DNA of 64,000 nt from contig NZ_CP076538.1 in NCBI RefSeq assembly GCF_018885265.1, forward strand, positions 3,012,001-3,076,000. Direction: 5' to 3'. Positions 35,758-44,668 of this stretch are shown in pieces; position 1 is the stretch's first letter, and every line of letters begins with the position of its first letter. Below the pieces are notes generated by a model. The model was given only the letters and a program-made list of their open reading frames with translations, was not told the DNA's origin and made no database searches. The stretch comes from Amycolatopsis aidingensis (GTDB taxonomy: Bacteria > Actinomycetota > Actinomycetes > Mycobacteriales > Pseudonocardiaceae). Both the position numbers and the translations under genes were made by a program.

Positions 35758-36761
35758 TGCGCGGCCTTCCTGGTCGTCTTCGTCGTGCCCCTGGTGCTGT
35801 TGCCGCCGCTACCGCTCGCGGTGGCGGTGCGCTTGCGGCCGCCGCCGCTGGTGAGCTTGTCCAGCCCGTGCAGCGCCGCCTGGTAGATCTCGTCCGGGTC
35901 GAGCCTGCGCAGCTCCTCGATCAGGCAGTCCCTGGTGTCCCGGCGCTGCAACGCGATCCGCCGCGCGGGCTGGCCGGGCTGGGTGAGCCTGCCGACCCGC
36001 CCGTCCGGCCGGTGCAGTTCGATCGGACCGGAGCGGCGGTCCAGGCTCACCGAGACGATGCCCTGTGCCTCACTGGTCTTGACCCGCTTCACCGGGGCCT
36101 TGAGGTACTCCGCCAGCCAGCCGGCCAGCAGCTCGGTGGAGGGCGAGTCCGCCTCGCCGGTCACCGTCGCCCCGGTGACCTTCTCGTACGGCGGCAGGTC
36201 CAGCGCGGACACCAGCTGGGCACGCCAGCGGGTCAGCCGGGTCCAGGCGAGGTCGGTGTCGCCGGCCACATAGGACCTGCCGCGGGCGGCCAGGGTACGG
36301 ATCGGGTTCTTCTCCGCTGCCGAGTCGGTGATCCGGCGCTGGGCGATCTGCCCGAGCGGATCCTGGGCGGGCGCCTTCGGCCCGCCGCTGGGCCACCAGG
36401 TCACGATCGGCGCGTCCGGCAGCAGCAGCGGGACCACCGCGCTCTGCCCCTGGCCTGCCAGCGGGCCGTACAGCCGCAGCACGATGACCTCGCTGGCACC
36501 CGCGTCGCCACCGACCCGGATCTGGCCGTCGATCCGCGCCGCGGCCGGACGGGAGCCCTTGGCCACCACGATCACCCGGGAGGGGTGTTCCCTGCTGGCC
36601 TCGTTGGCGGCGTCGATGGCGTCCTCCAGCCGCTCATCGTCCTCAGCCGCGATGACCAGGGTGAGCACCCTGCCCAGCGCGACGGCGCCGCCGCGCTCGC
36701 GCAGCTCGACCAGTTTGTTGTTGACCTGCGAGGTGGTGGTGGACGGCAGGTCGATGATCAC
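35754..36761 (-). CDS. opcA: Glucose-6-phosphate dehydrogenase assembly protein OpcA
   Basis: A 335-residue OpcA, found in actinobacteria and cyanobacteria, needed for full activity or redox control of glucose-6-phosphate dehydrogenase. It begins MIIDLPSTTTSQVNNKLVELRERGG, with VPLLLPDAPIVTWWPSGGPKAPAQDPLG (here in two parts) and NPIRTLAARGRSYVAGDTDLAWTRLTRWRAQL as family landmarks. The C-terminal ~35 residues are a basic Lys/Arg/Thr/Gly tail specific to this branch. Overlaps zwf (36758-36761) and pgl (35754-35757) by 4 bp each, so all three are translationally coupled. Confidence 0.95.
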   Translation of the reverse strand: MIIDLPSTTTSQVNNKLVELRERGGAVALGRVLTLVIAAEDDERLEDAIDAANEASREHPSRVIVVAKGSRPAAARIDGQIRVGGDAGASEVIVLRLYGPLAGQGQSAVVPLLLPDAPIVTWWPSGGPKAPAQDPLGQIAQRRITDSAAEKNPIRTLAARGRSYVAGDTDLAWTRLTRWRAQLVSALDLPPYEKVTGATVTGEADSPSTELLAGWLAEYLKAPVKRVKTSEAQGIVSVSLDRRSGPIELHRPDGRVGRLTQPGQPARRIALQRRDTRDCLIEELRRLDPDEIYQAALHGLDKLTSGGGRKRTATASGSGGNSTRGTTKTTRKAAQ

Positions 36762-38287
36762 GGACGCCTCCAGTGCCTACCGGTGCGGGCGAGTAGCTCC
36801 TCCGCGGACGGCGGACCCCAGGAACCCGGCTGGTACGACTCGGGTGCGCCATGCTTGGCCCAGTGCTCCAGCACCGGGTCGAGGATCTGCCAGGACAGCT
36901 CCACCTCGTCGTTGACGGGGAACAGCGAGGGTTCGCCGAGCAGCACGTCCAGGATCAGCCGCTCGTAGGCCTCCGGGGAGGACTCGGTGAACGCGTGCCC
37001 GTAGCCGAAGTCCATGGTCACGTCCCGGACCTCCATGGTGGTGCCGGGCACCTTCGAACCGAACCGCAGTGTGACGCCCTCGTCCGGCTGCACCCTGATC
37101 ACCAGCGCGTTCTGCCCGAGTTCCTCGGTGGAGGAGGAGTCGAAGGGCAGGTGCGGGGCCCGCTTGAACACCACCGCGATCTCGGTCACCCTCCTGCCCA
37201 GCCGCTTGCCGGTGCGCAGGTAGAACGGCACGCCCGCCCAGCGGCGGTTCTGCACCTCCAGGGTCACCGCGGCGTAGGTCTCGGTGGTGGAGTCCTTGGC
37301 GAAGCCGTCCTCCTGCAGCAGGCCGGGCACCTTGGTGCCGCCCTGCCAGCCACCCGCGTACTGCCCGCGCGCGGTGGTCCGATCGAAGGGCTGCACCGCC
37401 TTGGTGGCCGCCAGCACCTTCACCTTCTCCGCGCGCAGCGCGTTCGGTTCGAAGGACAGCGGCTCCTCCATCGCGGTGAAGGCCAGCAGCTGCAGCAGGT
37501 GGTTCTGGATCACGTCGCGCGCCGCGCCGATCCCGTCGTAGTAGCCAGCGCGCCCGCCGAGCCCGATGTCCTCGGCCATGGTGATCTGCACGTGGTCCAC
37601 GTGGTTGGCGTTCCAGATCGGCTCGAACAGCTGGTTGGCGAAGCGCAGTGCCAGGATGTTCTGCACCGTCTCCTTGCCGAGGTAGTGGTCGATCCGGAAC
37701 ACCGACTCCTCGGGGAACACGTCGTTGACGACGTTGTTCAGTTCCTTGGCGCTGGAAAGGTCGTGCCCGAACGGCTTCTCGATCACCACCCGGCGCCAGG
37801 TGTCGGCATCGGCGTCGGCCAGCCCGCAGCGGGCCAGTTGCTTGGTCACCACCGGGAAGGCCCATGGCGGGATGGAAAGGTAGAAGGCCGTGTTGCCGCC
37901 GGTGCCGCGCTCCTCGCCGAGCTCCCGCACGGTCTGCGCCAGCCGGTCGAAGGAGTCGTCGTCATCGAAGGTGCCCGGCACGAACCGGATGCCCTCCGCG
38001 AGCCGGTTCCACACCGACTCGCGGAACGTGGTGCGCGCATGCTCGGCCACCGCGTCGTGCACCATCTCGCCGAAGTCCTGGTGTTCCCACTCCCTGCGGG
38101 CGAAACCGACCAGGGAGAACCCGGCCGGCAGCAGCCCGCGATGCGCGAGGTCGTAGATCGCGGGCATCAGTTTCTTGCGGGAGAGGTCGCCGGTGACCCC
38201 GAAGATCACCAGGCTGGAGGGGCCCGCGATCCTGGGCAGCCGCTTGTCCCGCGGGTCCCGGAGCGGGTTGGTCCACTGACGACTCAT
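36758..38287 (-). CDS. zwf: Glucose-6-phosphate 1-dehydrogenase
   Basis: A 509-residue enzyme oxidising glucose-6-phosphate to 6-phosphogluconolactone with NADP+. The cofactor loop is SLVIFGVTGDLSRKKL near residue 27, the substrate motif RIDHYLGKETVQN is at ~200 with its essential Lys and His, and ITMAEDIGLGGRAGYYD follows. The length is standard. ATG 38287; the stop overlaps opcA by 4 bp. It follows pgi by 3 bp on the minus strand. Confidence 0.97.
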   Translation of the reverse strand: MSRQWTNPLRDPRDKRLPRIAGPSSLVIFGVTGDLSRKKLMPAIYDLAHRGLLPAGFSLVGFARREWEHQDFGEMVHDAVAEHARTTFRESVWNRLAEGIRFVPGTFDDDDSFDRLAQTVRELGEERGTGGNTAFYLSIPPWAFPVVTKQLARCGLADADADTWRRVVIEKPFGHDLSSAKELNNVVNDVFPEESVFRIDHYLGKETVQNILALRFANQLFEPIWNANHVDHVQITMAEDIGLGGRAGYYDGIGAARDVIQNHLLQLLAFTAMEEPLSFEPNALRAEKVKVLAATKAVQPFDRTTARGQYAGGWQGGTKVPGLLQEDGFAKDSTTETYAAVTLEVQNRRWAGVPFYLRTGKRLGRRVTEIAVVFKRAPHLPFDSSSTEELGQNALVIRVQPDEGVTLRFGSKVPGTTMEVRDVTMDFGYGHAFTESSPEAYERLILDVLLGEPSLFPVNDEVELSWQILDPVLEHWAKHGAPESYQPGSWGPPSAEELLARTGRHWRRP

Positions 38288-38290
38288 TGA

Positions 38291-39919
38291 TCACAGTTCC
38301 TGAATCGCACGGACGAGTTCGGCCAGTCCCGCCGCCCGGTCGGTGAGGTGCAGCCGGAGCACGGGCCTGCCGTGCTCGAGCAGCACCTGCCCGTCACCGA
38401 GCGCCTGCGCGAGCTGGAGGGTGCCCAGAGTGTACGGCCGGTCGGGTACCTCGAGGTCATGGTCCACCGCGCCGGTGATCTGCAGGAAGATCCCGTTCTG
38501 GTGGCCCCCCTTGTGATACTGCCCGGTCGAGTGCAGGAATCGCGGGCCCCAGCCGAAGGTGGTCTGCAACCCGCCGCGGCCGGCCAGCTCGTTGCGCAGC
38601 AGCGCGGCCGAGGCGTCGTCCAGCCGGTCCAGATAGGCCTGCACCGCGAGGTACCCACCCTCCGGAGCGGAACCCAGGAACTCGCGCAGCACGGCGGCCA
38701 GCCCGTCGTCGCCCGAGGTGCCCGCCGAGGCGTACACCTCCACCGAGCCGACCACAGTGGACGGTTCGGTCGAGCCGCCGAGCGCGCTCGGGTCGTCCAG
38801 CAGGGACCGGGCCGCCTGCTTCGCCGCCTCCACATCGGGCTGGTCGAACGGGTTGATCCCGAGCAGCCTGCCCACGATCGCGGTGGCGTACTCCCAGAGC
38901 AGGAACTGCCCGCCGAGCGAGCCACGGGTACTCACCCTGGCCCCGCCGACCATCGGTCCGATCGCCACCGGCAGGGCGTCCGCTCCCGCGTCGGCGAACC
39001 CGGGGGCGTTCGGCCCCCCGACCACCACCGGCAGCAGCCCGGTGCCCTGCTTGCCGGTGGACTCGGCGATCAGCTGCTCGGCCCAGTCGCCGAAGCCGGT
39101 GAGCGTGTTCGCGCTGCCCGCGTCGGTGTTGGTCAGCACCACCTTCTCCGCACCGACCTCGTGCGCCGCGGCCAGCGCGGCGGCCAGCTTCAGCGCCGGA
39201 TTGTCCTCGGTGTCGGCGGACACCAGCTCGCTGGCGCTGGCCGCCTGGTCCAGCAGCCTGGCCACGTCCGCACCGGCCAGCCCGGCAGGCACCAGCCCGA
39301 ACGCGGTCAGCGCCGAGTAGCGGCCACCGACGTCAGGGTCGGCGAGGAACACCCTGCGGTAGCTCTCGGATTCGGCGAGCTCGGCCAGCGGCGAGCCGGG
39401 ATCGGTCACCACCACGATCCGGGCGGCGGCGTCCACCCCGGCCTCGGTGAAGGCCCTGGCGAAGATCCGCCGGTGGCTGTCGGTCTCCACGGTGCCGCCG
39501 GACTTGGAGGACACCACCAGCACGGTACGGTCCAGGTCGCCTGCCAGCGCGTCGGCCACCTGCCCTGGGTCGGTGGTGTCCAGCACGGTCAGCGGCACAC
39601 CCTCGGTCGCGGTGATCACCTCGGGTGCCAGCGAGGAGCCACCCATCCCGGCCAGCACGACCCGGTCGATGCCCTCGGCGCGCAGTTCCTCGCGCAGTGC
39701 CTCGATCTCGCCGATCAGCGGGCGCGAGGTCTTGTACAGCGTGGTCCAGGCCAGCCGGATGGCGGCCTCGGACTCGGCATCCGGGCCCCACAGCGTGGGG
39801 TCCTGTGCCGCGACTCTGCTCGCCACCCGGTCCTCGACGAGCTTGCCAACCAGGTCGGCACCGGTCGCGCCGGGAACGACCTCGCCGACCGTGACCGCGA
39901 GCGTTGTGGAGTCCGCCAT
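38291..39919 (-). CDS. pgi: Glucose-6-phosphate isomerase
   Basis: A 542-residue phosphoglucose isomerase with two SIS domains. Visible motifs are VVLAGMGGSSLAPEVI (~residue 95), VVSSKSGGTVETDSHRRIF, and later VSTRGSLGGQFLLWEYATAIVGRLLGINPFDQPDVEAAK, the signature with the catalytic Glu region, and the FHSTGQYHKGGHQNG-type end. It is the divergent, actinobacterial long form rather than the classic E. coli type. Start taken at ATG 39919; a longer in-frame start would add an unconserved basic leader. Its place between tal and zwf ties glycolysis entry to the pentose-phosphate operon; in M. tuberculosis pgi is elsewhere. Confidence 0.92.
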   Translation of the reverse strand: MADSTTLAVTVGEVVPGATGADLVGKLVEDRVASRVAAQDPTLWGPDAESEAAIRLAWTTLYKTSRPLIGEIEALREELRAEGIDRVVLAGMGGSSLAPEVITATEGVPLTVLDTTDPGQVADALAGDLDRTVLVVSSKSGGTVETDSHRRIFARAFTEAGVDAAARIVVVTDPGSPLAELAESESYRRVFLADPDVGGRYSALTAFGLVPAGLAGADVARLLDQAASASELVSADTEDNPALKLAAALAAAHEVGAEKVVLTNTDAGSANTLTGFGDWAEQLIAESTGKQGTGLLPVVVGGPNAPGFADAGADALPVAIGPMVGGARVSTRGSLGGQFLLWEYATAIVGRLLGINPFDQPDVEAAKQAARSLLDDPSALGGSTEPSTVVGSVEVYASAGTSGDDGLAAVLREFLGSAPEGGYLAVQAYLDRLDDASAALLRNELAGRGGLQTTFGWGPRFLHSTGQYHKGGHQNGIFLQITGAVDHDLEVPDRPYTLGTLQLAQALGDGQVLLEHGRPVLRLHLTDRAAGLAELVRAIQEL

Positions 39920-39927
39920 CCGTCTCG

Positions 39928-41043
39928 TCAGCTCCTCGCCTTTTCGAGCTGGCCGGAAACCGTGTCCAGCAGCTCGGTCCACGACTTCTCGAACTTCTGC
40001 ACGCCCTCGTTCTCCAGTACGCGGAACACATCATCGACGTTCACGCCGATCACGGCGAGCCGGTCGAAAACGGCCCTGGCCCGCTCCGCCGTGCCGGTGA
40101 CGGTGTCCCCGCTGATCTCGGCGTGATCCGCAGTGGCCTCCAGGGTCTTCTCCGGCATGGTGTTCACCGTCCCGGAGACCACCAGCTGGTCCACGTAGCG
40201 GGTGTCGGAGTACTCCGGGCTCTTCACTCCGGTGGAGGCCCACAGCGGCCGCTGCGCGTTGGCGCCCTGCTCGGCCAGCGCCCGCCACCGTTCGGTGCCG
40301 AACATCTCCTGGTAGGTGGCGTAGGCCAGCTGCGCGTTGGCGATCGCGGCCTCGCCGAGCATGGCCTTCGCCTCGCCGGTGCCGATCTCCGCCAGCCGCT
40401 TGTCCACCTCGGAGTCCACCCTGGACACGAAGAAGGAGGCGACCGAGTGGATCCCGGACAGGTCGTGCCCGTTCGCCCTGGCCTGCTCCAGACCCGTGAA
40501 GAAGGCCTCGATCACCTCGCGGTAGCGCTCGGTGGAGAAGATCAGCGTGACGTTCACGCTGATGCCCTCGGCCAGGGTGCGGGTGATCGCCGGCAGTCCC
40601 TGCTCGGTGGCCGGGATCTTGATCAGCACGTTCGGCCGGTCCACGGTCTTCCACAGGTCCTGTGCCTCGGCGACGGTCTTGTCCGTTTCCCTGGCCAGCC
40701 GCGGGTCCACCTCGATGGACACCCGGCCGTCCACCCCGCCGGTGTCCCGGTAGACCTCGCGGAAGAGGTCGGCCGCATTGCGCACGTCGGTGGTGGTCAG
40801 CTCGCGCACCGCGGCGTCCACATCGGCGCCGCGCCCGGCCAGCTCGGCCACCTGCTCGTCGTAGGCCGCGCCCGCGGAGAGCGCGCCCGCGAAGATCGTC
40901 GGGTTGGTGGTGACGCCCACGACGTGCTTGTCCCGGATGAGCTCGGCGAGGTTGCCGGTGTTCAGCCGCTCCCTGGACAGGTCGTCCAGCCAGATCGACA
41001 CCCCGGCCCCGGAGAGCTGAGCGAGCCTATCGGTGGTGCTCAT
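39928..41043 (-). CDS. tal: Transaldolase
   Basis: A 371-residue class I transaldolase that moves a dihydroxyacetone unit between sugar phosphates. It opens with [18 protein letters not shown] and [16 protein letters not shown], and the Schiff-base Lys is in [18 protein letters not shown] at about residue 140. [18 protein letters not shown] and [17 protein letters not shown] are family signatures. ATG 41043. Spaced 18 bp from tkt and 8 bp from pgi in one operon. Confidence 0.96.
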   Translation of the reverse strand: MSTTDRLAQLSGAGVSIWLDDLSRERLNTGNLAELIRDKHVVGVTTNPTIFAGALSAGAAYDEQVAELAGRGADVDAAVRELTTTDVRNAADLFREVYRDTGGVDGRVSIEVDPRLARETDKTVAEAQDLWKTVDRPNVLIKIPATEQGLPAITRTLAEGISVNVTLIFSTERYREVIEAFFTGLEQARANGHDLSGIHSVASFFVSRVDSEVDKRLAEIGTGEAKAMLGEAAIANAQLAYATYQEMFGTERWRALAEQGANAQRPLWASTGVKSPEYSDTRYVDQLVVSGTVNTMPEKTLEATADHAEISGDTVTGTAERARAVFDRLAVIGVNVDDVFRVLENEGVQKFEKSWTELLDTVSGQLEKARS

Positions 41044-41061
41044 GGTTATCCCCTTCGCGTG

Positions 41062-43209
41062 TTACTTGCCGGACCGCTCCAGCGAACGGCGCGCGGCGGC
41101 GGTGACGGCGTCGCCGGTGAAACCGAACTCGCGGAACAGGGTCTTGTAGTCGGCCGACGCTCCGAAGTGCTCGATCGACACGATCTCGCCCGCGTCGCCG
41201 ACGAGGCGGTGCCAGCTCTGCGCGACGCCAGCCTCCACGGCGACCCGTGCCTTCACCCCGGCCGGGAGCACGGACTCACGGTAGGCCGCGTCCTGCGCGT
41301 CGAACCACTCGACACACGGCATCGACACCACACGGGTGGCAACGCCATCGGCCTCCAGGGTGTTCCGCGCCTCGACGGCCAGCTGCACCTCCGAGCCGGT
41401 GGCGATCAGCACCACCTGCGGGCTGCCGCCGGTCGCCTCGGCGAGCACGTAGCCGCCCCTGGCGACGCCCTCGGGCGCCTTCTCCTTGGTGCCCTCGAGT
41501 ACCGGCACGTTCTGCCGGGTCAGCGCCAGCCCGGACGGCGTGTCGTTGTCCTCGAGCACCGCCTTCCAGGCCGCCGCCGTCTCGTTCGCGTCGGCGGGCC
41601 GCACGACGTTCAGGCCGGGGATGGCGCGCAGCGCGGACAGCTGCTCGATCGGCTGGTGCGTCGGGCCGTCCTCGCCAAGGCCGATCGAGTCGTGCGTCCA
41701 GACGTAGGTCACCGGGGCCTTCATCAGTGCCGCCAGCCGAACCGCGGGGCGCATGTAGTCGCTGAAAATCAGGAAGGTCGCTCCGTAGGGCCGGGTGCCG
41801 CCGTGCAACGCGATCCCGTTCAGGATGGAGCCCATCGCGTGCTCCCGCACGCCGAAGTGCAGGTTCCGGCCGTACGGCTCGGCCTGGAACATCTCGGTGG
41901 CCGCCGCTTCCGGCCCGAACGAGGTGGCGTTCTTGATGATGGTGTTGTTGCTCTCGGCCAGGTCGGCGGAGCCGCCCCACAGTTCGGGCAGCACATCGCC
42001 GATCGCGTTCAGCACCTCACCGGAGGCCTTCCTGGTGGCGATGCCCTTCTCGTCCGGGTCCCACTCCGGCAGCTTCTGCTCCCAGCCTGATGGCAGGCTG
42101 CGGGTGCGCAGCCGGTCGGCCAGTGCCTTGCGCTCCGGGTTGGCCGCCGCCCAGGCCTCGAACCGCTCCCGCCACTGCGCGTGCGCCTGCTTGCCGCGGT
42201 CGAGCGCCGCGCGGGTGTGCGCCAGCACCTCGTCCTCGATCTGGAAGCTGCGCTCGGGGTCGAACCCGAGGATCCGCTTGACCTCGGCCACCTCGTCCGC
42301 TCCCAGCGCGGCGCCGTGCGCCTTGCCGGTGTTCATCTTGTTCGGCGCGGGGTAGCCGATGATGGTGCGCAACAGGATGAACGAGGGCCGGGTGGTGTCC
42401 GCCTTGGCCGCCGCGATGGCCTGCTCGAAGGCCGCCACGTCCTCGCCGCCGTCGACCACCTGCACGTGCCAGCCATAGGCCTCGTACCGCTTGGCGGTGT
42501 CCTCGGACAGCGCGATGTTGGTGTCGTCCTCGATGGAGATCTTGTTGTCGTCGTAGATCACCACCAGGTTGCCCAGCTCCTGGCGCCCGGCGATGGAGGA
42601 GGCCTCGGAGGTGACGCCCTCCTCGATGTCCCCGTCCGAGGCGATCACGTAGACGAAGTGGTCGAACAGGCTCTCCCCTGGAGCGGGCCCGGGGTCGAGC
42701 AGGCCGCGCTCCCTGCGGGCCGCCATTGCCATCCCCACCGCGTTGGCCAGGCCCTGGCCGAGCGGGCCGGTGGTGGTCTCCACCCCGGGGGTGTGCCGGT
42801 ACTCCGGGTGGCCAGGGGTCTTCGACTCCCATTTGCGCAGCTGCTCGAGGTCGGCCATCTCCAGGCCGTACCCGGCGAGGAAGAGCTGGATGTAGAGGGT
42901 CAGGCTGCTGTGTCCCGCGGAGAGGACGAACCGGTCACGGGCGGGCCACTCGGGATCCGCCGGGTCGTGCCGCATGATCCGCTGGAACAGGGAGTACGCG
43001 ACGGGCGCCAGGCTCATCGCGGTGCCGGGGTGACCACTGCCACAGTTCTCCACCGCGTCGGCGGCCAGGACCCGGACGGTGTCCACCGCGCGGGTGTCCT
43101 GCTCGCTCCAGTCGGCGGGCAGGTTCCGCCGGACCAGTGGGTTGTTCTCGCTGATGGGCCCGGTGTGCGGCGACGGGTGCGGCGATGGGTGGGACGTGGG
43201 GTGGGACAC
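41062..43209 (-). CDS. tkt: Transketolase
   Basis: A 715-residue thiamine-diphosphate enzyme of the non-oxidative pentose-phosphate pathway. The catalytic histidine region is ENCGSGHPGTAMSLAPVAY, the ThDP/metal motif runs from IASDGDIEEGVTSEASSIAG to VVIYDDNKISIEDDT, and the pyrimidine-domain VWTHDSIGLGEDGPTHQP and C-domain GSEVQLAVEA are complete. The first ~17 residues are a His/Pro/Ser repeat (SHPTSHPSPHPSPH) not found in typical transketolases, encoded by short imperfect tandem repeats. GTG 43209 is the start used; a start further in would drop this tail. First gene of the pentose-phosphate operon, divergent from ctaB. Confidence 0.95.
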   Translation of the reverse strand: MSHPTSHPSPHPSPHTGPISENNPLVRRNLPADWSEQDTRAVDTVRVLAADAVENCGSGHPGTAMSLAPVAYSLFQRIMRHDPADPEWPARDRFVLSAGHSSLTLYIQLFLAGYGLEMADLEQLRKWESKTPGHPEYRHTPGVETTTGPLGQGLANAVGMAMAARRERGLLDPGPAPGESLFDHFVYVIASDGDIEEGVTSEASSIAGRQELGNLVVIYDDNKISIEDDTNIALSEDTAKRYEAYGWHVQVVDGGEDVAAFEQAIAAAKADTTRPSFILLRTIIGYPAPNKMNTGKAHGAALGADEVAEVKRILGFDPERSFQIEDEVLAHTRAALDRGKQAHAQWRERFEAWAAANPERKALADRLRTRSLPSGWEQKLPEWDPDEKGIATRKASGEVLNAIGDVLPELWGGSADLAESNNTIIKNATSFGPEAAATEMFQAEPYGRNLHFGVREHAMGSILNGIALHGGTRPYGATFLIFSDYMRPAVRLAALMKAPVTYVWTHDSIGLGEDGPTHQPIEQLSALRAIPGLNVVRPADANETAAAWKAVLEDNDTPSGLALTRQNVPVLEGTKEKAPEGVARGGYVLAEATGGSPQVVLIATGSEVQLAVEARNTLEADGVATRVVSMPCVEWFDAQDAAYRESVLPAGVKARVAVEAGVAQSWHRLVGDAGEIVSIEHFGASADYKTLFREFGFTGDAVTAAARRSLERSGK

Positions 43210-43452
43210 TGAACTCGAACTCCTGACTGTATCTCTCGACCAAGTGCGCAGCCGGCCGTCATCTTAATCGATACCGAAGTCCAGCCATGCCCGCAGTGGT
43301 CAGGGTAGTAGGTGCGGCGGGGTTGGCAGGGCGCCGCGCAGGGCGGACCCGCGAACGGGGGATGAAACCGCGCCAACTACGATCACGGCGAGTGCCGACC
43401 TCGGGATTTCCGTCGATCGGTGCCCACCACCCGAACTGATGCAGGGAGCGAA

Positions 43453-44442
43453 ATGTCGTTGGTGCACGCTGCGCATGGCAGCGGTGACCCCACCGGCCCC
43501 GCTGGCTCCGTGCACCCCACCGGCGAACCTCCCGCGAACGGCGGGCGTGGCTTCCTGCGCACCGTCGGCGCATATGCCGCGCTGGCCAAGCCGCGCGTGA
43601 TCGAACTGCTGCTGGTCACCACCATTCCGGCGATGTTCCTTGCGGCACGGGATATCCCGTCCCCGTGGTTGGTGCTGGCGACGCTGGTCGGCGGCACCAT
43701 GGCCGCGGGTAGCGCGAACGCGCTGAACTGCGTGATCGACGCCGATATCGACAAGGTGATGAAGCGCACCAAGCGACGCCCGCTGGTGCGGGACTCGGTG
43801 CCACGGCTCGGCGCGCTGATCTTCGGGCTGGCCCTGGGGCTGGCGTCCTTCGCGGTGCTGTTGCTGACGGTGAACCTGCTGGCCGCCGCGCTGGCGATCG
43901 CGACGATCCTGTTCTACATCTTCGTGTACACCCTGGTGCTCAAGCGCCGTACCCCGCAGAACGTGGTGTGGGGCGGCGCGGCCGGCTGCATGCCGGTGGT
44001 GATCGGGTGGGCCGCGGTGGAGAACACGGTCGCCTGGCCCGCGTTCGTGATGTTCGGCGTGATCTTCTTCTGGACCCCGCCGCACACCTGGGCGCTGGCG
44101 ATGAAGTATCGCGAGGACTACGAGCGGGCAGGTGTGCCGATGCTGCCGGTGGTGGCCACCCCGCAGCACGTGGCGCGGCAGATCGTCGTCTACTCCTGGG
44201 TGATGGTGGGCTGGACCCTGCTGCTGGCTCCGGCCACCAGCTGGCTGTACACCGCCTTCGCCGCACTGGCCGGCGCCTGGTTCCTGTTCTACGCGCACCG
44301 GCTGTACGCCGCGGTCCGCGCAGGCGAGCAGACCAAGCCGATGTCGCTTTTCCACCGCTCCAACACGTACCTGATGATCGTGTTCTGCGCCCTCGCCGTG
44401 GACTCCGCCATCGGTCTCCCGGTACTGGGCCTCCCCTTCTGA
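43453..44442 (+). CDS. ctaB: Protoheme IX farnesyltransferase (heme O synthase)
   Basis: A 330-residue UbiA-family membrane enzyme that attaches a farnesyl group to heme B, giving heme O for aa3-type oxidases. The prenyl-diphosphate motif is [23 protein letters not shown] (Asp pairs near residue 100) and the second Asp-rich loop is [18 protein letters not shown]. Seven to nine hydrophobic helices are visible. ATG 43453 after AGGGAG. Divergent from tkt as in other actinobacteria. The partner heme A synthase ctaA is encoded at 54.1-55.1 kb. A hairpin at 44514-44545 may terminate it. Confidence 0.96.
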   Translation: MSLVHAAHGSGDPTGPAGSVHPTGEPPANGGRGFLRTVGAYAALAKPRVIELLLVTTIPAMFLAARDIPSPWLVLATLVGGTMAAGSANALNCVIDADIDKVMKRTKRRPLVRDSVPRLGALIFGLALGLASFAVLLLTVNLLAAALAIATILFYIFVYTLVLKRRTPQNVVWGGAAGCMPVVIGWAAVENTVAWPAFVMFGVIFFWTPPHTWALAMKYREDYERAGVPMLPVVATPQHVARQIVVYSWVMVGWTLLLAPATSWLYTAFAALAGAWFLFYAHRLYAAVRAGEQTKPMSLFHRSNTYLMIVFCALAVDSAIGLPVLGLPF

Positions 44443-44473
44443 CCCCCGGCCGCCTGTTGGCCGTACGCAAACA

Positions 44474-44527
44474 GCCAACGCGTGCGCGTCAACGGCAAAC
44501 ACGTGCGCGCAGACGGCAAACACGCCG
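44474..44527. repeat. 54-bp intergenic repeat, copy 2
   Basis: Starts GCCAACGCGTGCGCGT (44474-44489) and ends GACGGCAAACACGCCG (44512-44527), matching copy 1 at 34941-34994 in order and spacing. Beyond it the GGCAAACACG motif continues in inverted orientation (GGCGTGTTTGCC, CGCGTGTTTGC, GCGCGTTTGCCG up to 44587), so this copy is larger and palindromic. It lies between ctaB and helD. Confidence 0.65.
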
Positions 44528-44545
44528 GACTCGGCGTGTTTGCCG
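44514..44545. terminator. Hairpin formed by inverted GGCAAACACG repeats after ctaB
   Basis: CGGCAAACACGCC (44514-44526) and GGCGTGTTTGCCG (44533-44545) make a perfect 13-bp stem with a 6-base loop, 71 bp after the ctaB stop. It is built from the intergenic repeat and may serve as ctaB terminator. Confidence 0.5.
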
Positions 44546-44668
44546 CTCACAACCGCGTGTTTGCTCCCCACGTACGCGCGTTTGCCGTCCCCAACCGGGA
44601 ACATCGGCGTGGCCTGCGACGTTGGTGCTCTCGGCCGATCAACATCCCGACCCGAAAGTGGGTTGCCC

